64,000 nucleotides of DNA. Origin: an uncultured Latescibacterota bacterium. Lineage in GTDB: Bacteria; Latescibacterota; UBA2968. The DNA is taken from the NCBI GenBank assembly GCA_958295785.1, contig OY282377.1, positions 1,068,394 to 1,132,393 of the forward strand, in the 5' to 3' direction. A program made the position numbers and the translations under genes. The first letter of the stretch is position 1. Each line of letters begins with the position of its first letter. The notes beneath the pieces were generated by a model that was not told where the DNA came from, did not search any database, and saw only the letters and a program-made list of their open reading frames with translations. Positions 61,901-64,000 of this stretch are shown here, piece after piece.

Positions 61901-63910
61901 ATGGCAACGACACCACAAAACAAAAACTACCTCGACCTGGCAATTGAGGAGGGCCGCGCCGAAATCACCGGCGAGGGCCGCAACGAGCGCGTCCGCTATA
62001 TCGCCGCCGACCACTCTGAACGCTGGGCCGACCCAGAGGAGAAAGTCCGCGCCGAGTTGTGGGCGGAACTTATCTACAAATACAAATACCCGCCGGAGCG
62101 CATCGGCTTTGAGGTCAGCGTTCCCAGACGGACGCCAAATGACCGTGCGGACCTTGTCATTTTTGCCGATAAAGAGTTGAAAGAGCCTTATTTTGTTATC
62201 GAATGCAAACGCCCCGACCTGTCCGATGCTGCCTTTGAGCAGTCCATTGAACAAGCCTGCGGCAACCGCGCCAGCTTGGGCGCGAAGTATTGTGGTGCAG
62301 TCGCTGGGCGAACCCGCCGCTTCTTGCGCTTCGACAAATTCCCGTCCTTAGAGCGCGAACGCAACCATCTCTCTGACATCCCCACGCGCTACGGTCACCC
62401 ACCTGAATGGCGTTTCTTAAAAAAACATCCAGAGAAGGACTTAACCGCTGTTCCCCGCGAAGAACTGCGTGCCGCCATCCGCAAGTGCCATCAAACCCTT
62501 TGGGAAGGCGGACGCCGCAGCCCCATCGCAGCGTTTGGCGAATTTTCCAAACTGGTCTTTATCAAACACCGCGATGAAAAAAATTTGGATCTGTTAGACG
62601 ATCAACCGTATGCCTTCCAACGTCGAGATGGCGAGACCGCCGAGGAACTCGCCGCACGCATCAACCAACTCTACGACGCCGAGCAACGAAATGAACCGGA
62701 TGTATTTATTGATCCCATCAATGTTGACCCGCTCATCATGGCGCAATGCGTGGAACACTTGGAGGGCATTTCCCTTGACCGCACGGAATTGGACACCAAA
62801 GGCGTCGCGTTTGAAGAGTTTATGGGCAGCTTTTTCAAAGGCGATTTCGGGCAGTATTTCACGCCCCGCGAGTTGATTGCCTTCGCCGTTGCCGTGCTCG
62901 ATCCAGAACGGACGGACTTCATCCTCGATCCCGCCTGCGGCTCCGGCGGCTTCCTGCTCTACGCGCTCGACCATGTGCGCCGCAAGGCCGATAAGGTGCA
63001 AACGCCCGGTACGATCCCGCATTTTACCTACTGGCACGATTTCGCCGAAAAGAACCTGTTTGGCCTTGAAGTGAACGAAGAACTGGCCCGCGTCGCCAAG
63101 ATGAACATGATTATCCACGACGATGGACATACTAACATTGTCGGTCACGATGCGCTGGATTTTCCCCAAAATATTCAGGCGAAAAACAACGGCCTTGCTG
63201 ATGGCAAATTCGATCTTATTCTCACCAACCCGCCTTTTGGCTCGGTCATCAGACGTACGGAAAAAGGGGATGGGTATCTGGATCAGTTCGAGCTACAGCA
63301 CTACCTCGGCAGAAATTATCCCGATTCCACCAAAACAACCGGAAATATGGCAAAAAGTAGCATCAAAGCTATGACACGCGCCAGCATCAAGACGGAAATT
63401 CTATTCTTGGAGCGCATCCACTCTTTTCTCAAGCCCGGTGGTCGCGCTGCTGTGGTTTTGCCTGATGGCATTCTCACCAACTCCTCGTTGCAAGGCGTGC
63501 GCCATTGGTTGCTCAACCACTTTCAACTGCTGGCAGTAATCAGTCTGCCGCAATTTGCCTTTCAGCACTATGATGCGGGGGTGAAGGCCAGTATTGTCTT
63601 TCTCCGCCGCCTTAAAGACGGTGAAAACGTTTCCAATGATGATCCTATTTTTATGGCTCTGGCAGAGAACATCGGCTACGACGCTACCGGGCGCAAAACC
63701 TTCGATGTGAAGGTTGAGAGGGAAACGCCCCACAAAGAGAGGGTTGAGCGGCATAGTTGCGATTTGTTTGACTACCGTGTTACCTACAAGTGGAGCCGGG
63801 CCGGCTCCGGCGAGGGTCACTGGAGCGAATGGAACCGCGAAATCATCCCCGATACCGGCTTGGTGGCCCAGTGGCGGGAGTTCAGCAAGGACCCAACACC
63901 TTTTTTTTGA
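61901..63910 (+). CDS. Type I restriction-modification HsdM with N-terminal PD-(D/E)xK-like domain
   Basis: 669 residues. The N-terminal 160 residues match the HSDR_N-like domain of type I R subunits, with a possible nuclease core D84 (DRADLVIFAD), E101-x-K103 (FVIECKRPD). The middle and C-terminal parts are an N6-adenine methylase: HsdM N-domain (GQYFTPRELIAFAV), motif I DPACGSGGFLLYAL (about 343), motif IV NPPFGS (about 443), and a target-recognition-linked C-domain. A TTGACA sits at 61860-61865. An hsdS-like frame follows, overlapping the stop. The fusion suggests either an M subunit that also recruits R, or a nuclease-methylase hybrid. Confidence 0.92.
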   Translation: MATTPQNKNYLDLAIEEGRAEITGEGRNERVRYIAADHSERWADPEEKVRAELWAELIYKYKYPPERIGFEVSVPRRTPNDRADLVIFADKELKEPYFVIECKRPDLSDAAFEQSIEQACGNRASLGAKYCGAVAGRTRRFLRFDKFPSLERERNHLSDIPTRYGHPPEWRFLKKHPEKDLTAVPREELRAAIRKCHQTLWEGGRRSPIAAFGEFSKLVFIKHRDEKNLDLLDDQPYAFQRRDGETAEELAARINQLYDAEQRNEPDVFIDPINVDPLIMAQCVEHLEGISLDRTELDTKGVAFEEFMGSFFKGDFGQYFTPRELIAFAVAVLDPERTDFILDPACGSGGFLLYALDHVRRKADKVQTPGTIPHFTYWHDFAEKNLFGLEVNEELARVAKMNMIIHDDGHTNIVGHDALDFPQNIQAKNNGLADGKFDLILTNPPFGSVIRRTEKGDGYLDQFELQHYLGRNYPDSTKTTGNMAKSSIKAMTRASIKTEILFLERIHSFLKPGGRAAVVLPDGILTNSSLQGVRHWLLNHFQLLAVISLPQFAFQHYDAGVKASIVFLRRLKDGENVSNDDPIFMALAENIGYDATGRKTFDVKVERETPHKERVERHSCDLFDYRVTYKWSRAGSGEGHWSEWNREIIPDTGLVAQWREFSKDPTPFF

Positions 63911-64000
63911 AAAGCCCCGCTGAACTTGGCAAGGCGCAATGCTTTGCAGTGAAGCGGGGCGAAGTCAATGATCGGATTGACCCATACTTTCACAAACCAC
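63907..64000 (+). CDS. Start of a type I specificity subunit (hsdS), cut by the window edge
   Basis: From a TTG overlapping the HsdM stop (TTTTGAAA), the frame reads KSPAELGKAQCFAVKRGEVN then DRIDPYFHKP. The pattern V-K-R-x-E-V-x-x-R-I-D-P-x-F is the typical opening of HsdS proteins. Translational coupling to hsdM is expected. Only about 31 codons are in the window, so the start codon is provisional. Confidence 0.72.
   Translation, partial: MKSPAELGKAQCFAVKRGEVNDRIDPYFHKP

Noticed and set aside
1-64000. tRNA or rRNA genes, phage structural genes, plasmid or chromosomal origin
   Set aside because: No sequence with the expected conserved elements was noticed on either strand by eye; a covariance search would be needed to exclude a divergent tRNA.

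Overview
The window reads as ordinary bacterial chromosome of an uncultured FCB-group organism, most likely Latescibacterota or a close relative such as Poribacteria. The evidence is a GWxTD/TPR protein, a PorV-like outer-membrane protein beside a secreted protein with a type IX-like C-terminal domain, a TonB receptor with a carboxypeptidase-regulatory N-terminus, phytanoyl-CoA dioxygenases next to a sulfatase and a sodium:solute symporter, a DUF6785-type membrane protein, and many short GC-rich palindromic repeats between genes. The taxonomic guess is inference. No rRNA, tRNA or CRISPR array was seen.

Layout. 1-2.6 kb: partial BatA-like VWA membrane protein and a lone PTS IIA protein (minus). 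2.7-3.7 kb: dead IS copy A. 4.1-10 kb: GWxTD protein, a Tat-exported phosphotriesterase-like enzyme and a DUF6785-type membrane protein. 10.2-17 kb: three-gene minus operon, TonB receptor, secreted cargo-like protein and PorV-like protein. 17.3-19.1 kb: SulP transporter. 19.1-23.8 kb: AT-rich, repeat-rich wreckage with MITE-like elements, IS copy B splitting a small gene, and two frameshifted genes, one an ion channel. 24-33.4 kb: Na+:alanine symporter, DAO oxidase, GNAT, a two-gene HEPN module, UPF0182 and a LarA-like protein. 33.4-37.8 kb: an intact IS copy C, a structured leader RNA candidate and a secreted cohesin-like/dockerin/CARDB repeat protein whose last domain lies out of frame behind a G6 run. 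38.2-43.6 kb: PhyH dioxygenase, sulfatase, sodium:solute symporter, a 39-residue membrane peptide, GNAT and a DUF5683-like protein. 43.7-50.6 kb: scarred region with a truncated mazF, an ABC ATPase with no permease, a lipid kinase, rmuC next to a truncated heparinase-family gene, and a very GC-rich PQQ dehydrogenase/cytochrome c gene. 50.8-51.6 kb: second PhyH enzyme.

52.3-61.2 kb is the most interesting part: a tightly packed minus-strand run encoding a fatty acyl-CoA reductase, a GNPAT/PlsB-type acyltransferase, an alkylglycerone-phosphate synthase and a DHRS7B-like reductase. These are the four steps of the eukaryotic peroxisomal ether-lipid pathway. The run is interleaved with an AAA ATPase + DUF4276 pair and a nucleotidyltransferase + small-protein pair that look like defence or toxin-antitoxin modules. 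The window ends with ndk and a type I restriction-modification locus: a PD-(D/E)xK-HsdM fusion and the start of hsdS.

Another theme is erosion. Three copies of one IS are in three states of decay, one MITE-like family has three copies, several genes are cut short, and four reading-frame breaks sit in homopolymer runs. Intergenic repeats supply the last codons of two proteins and probably a false upstream start for a third.
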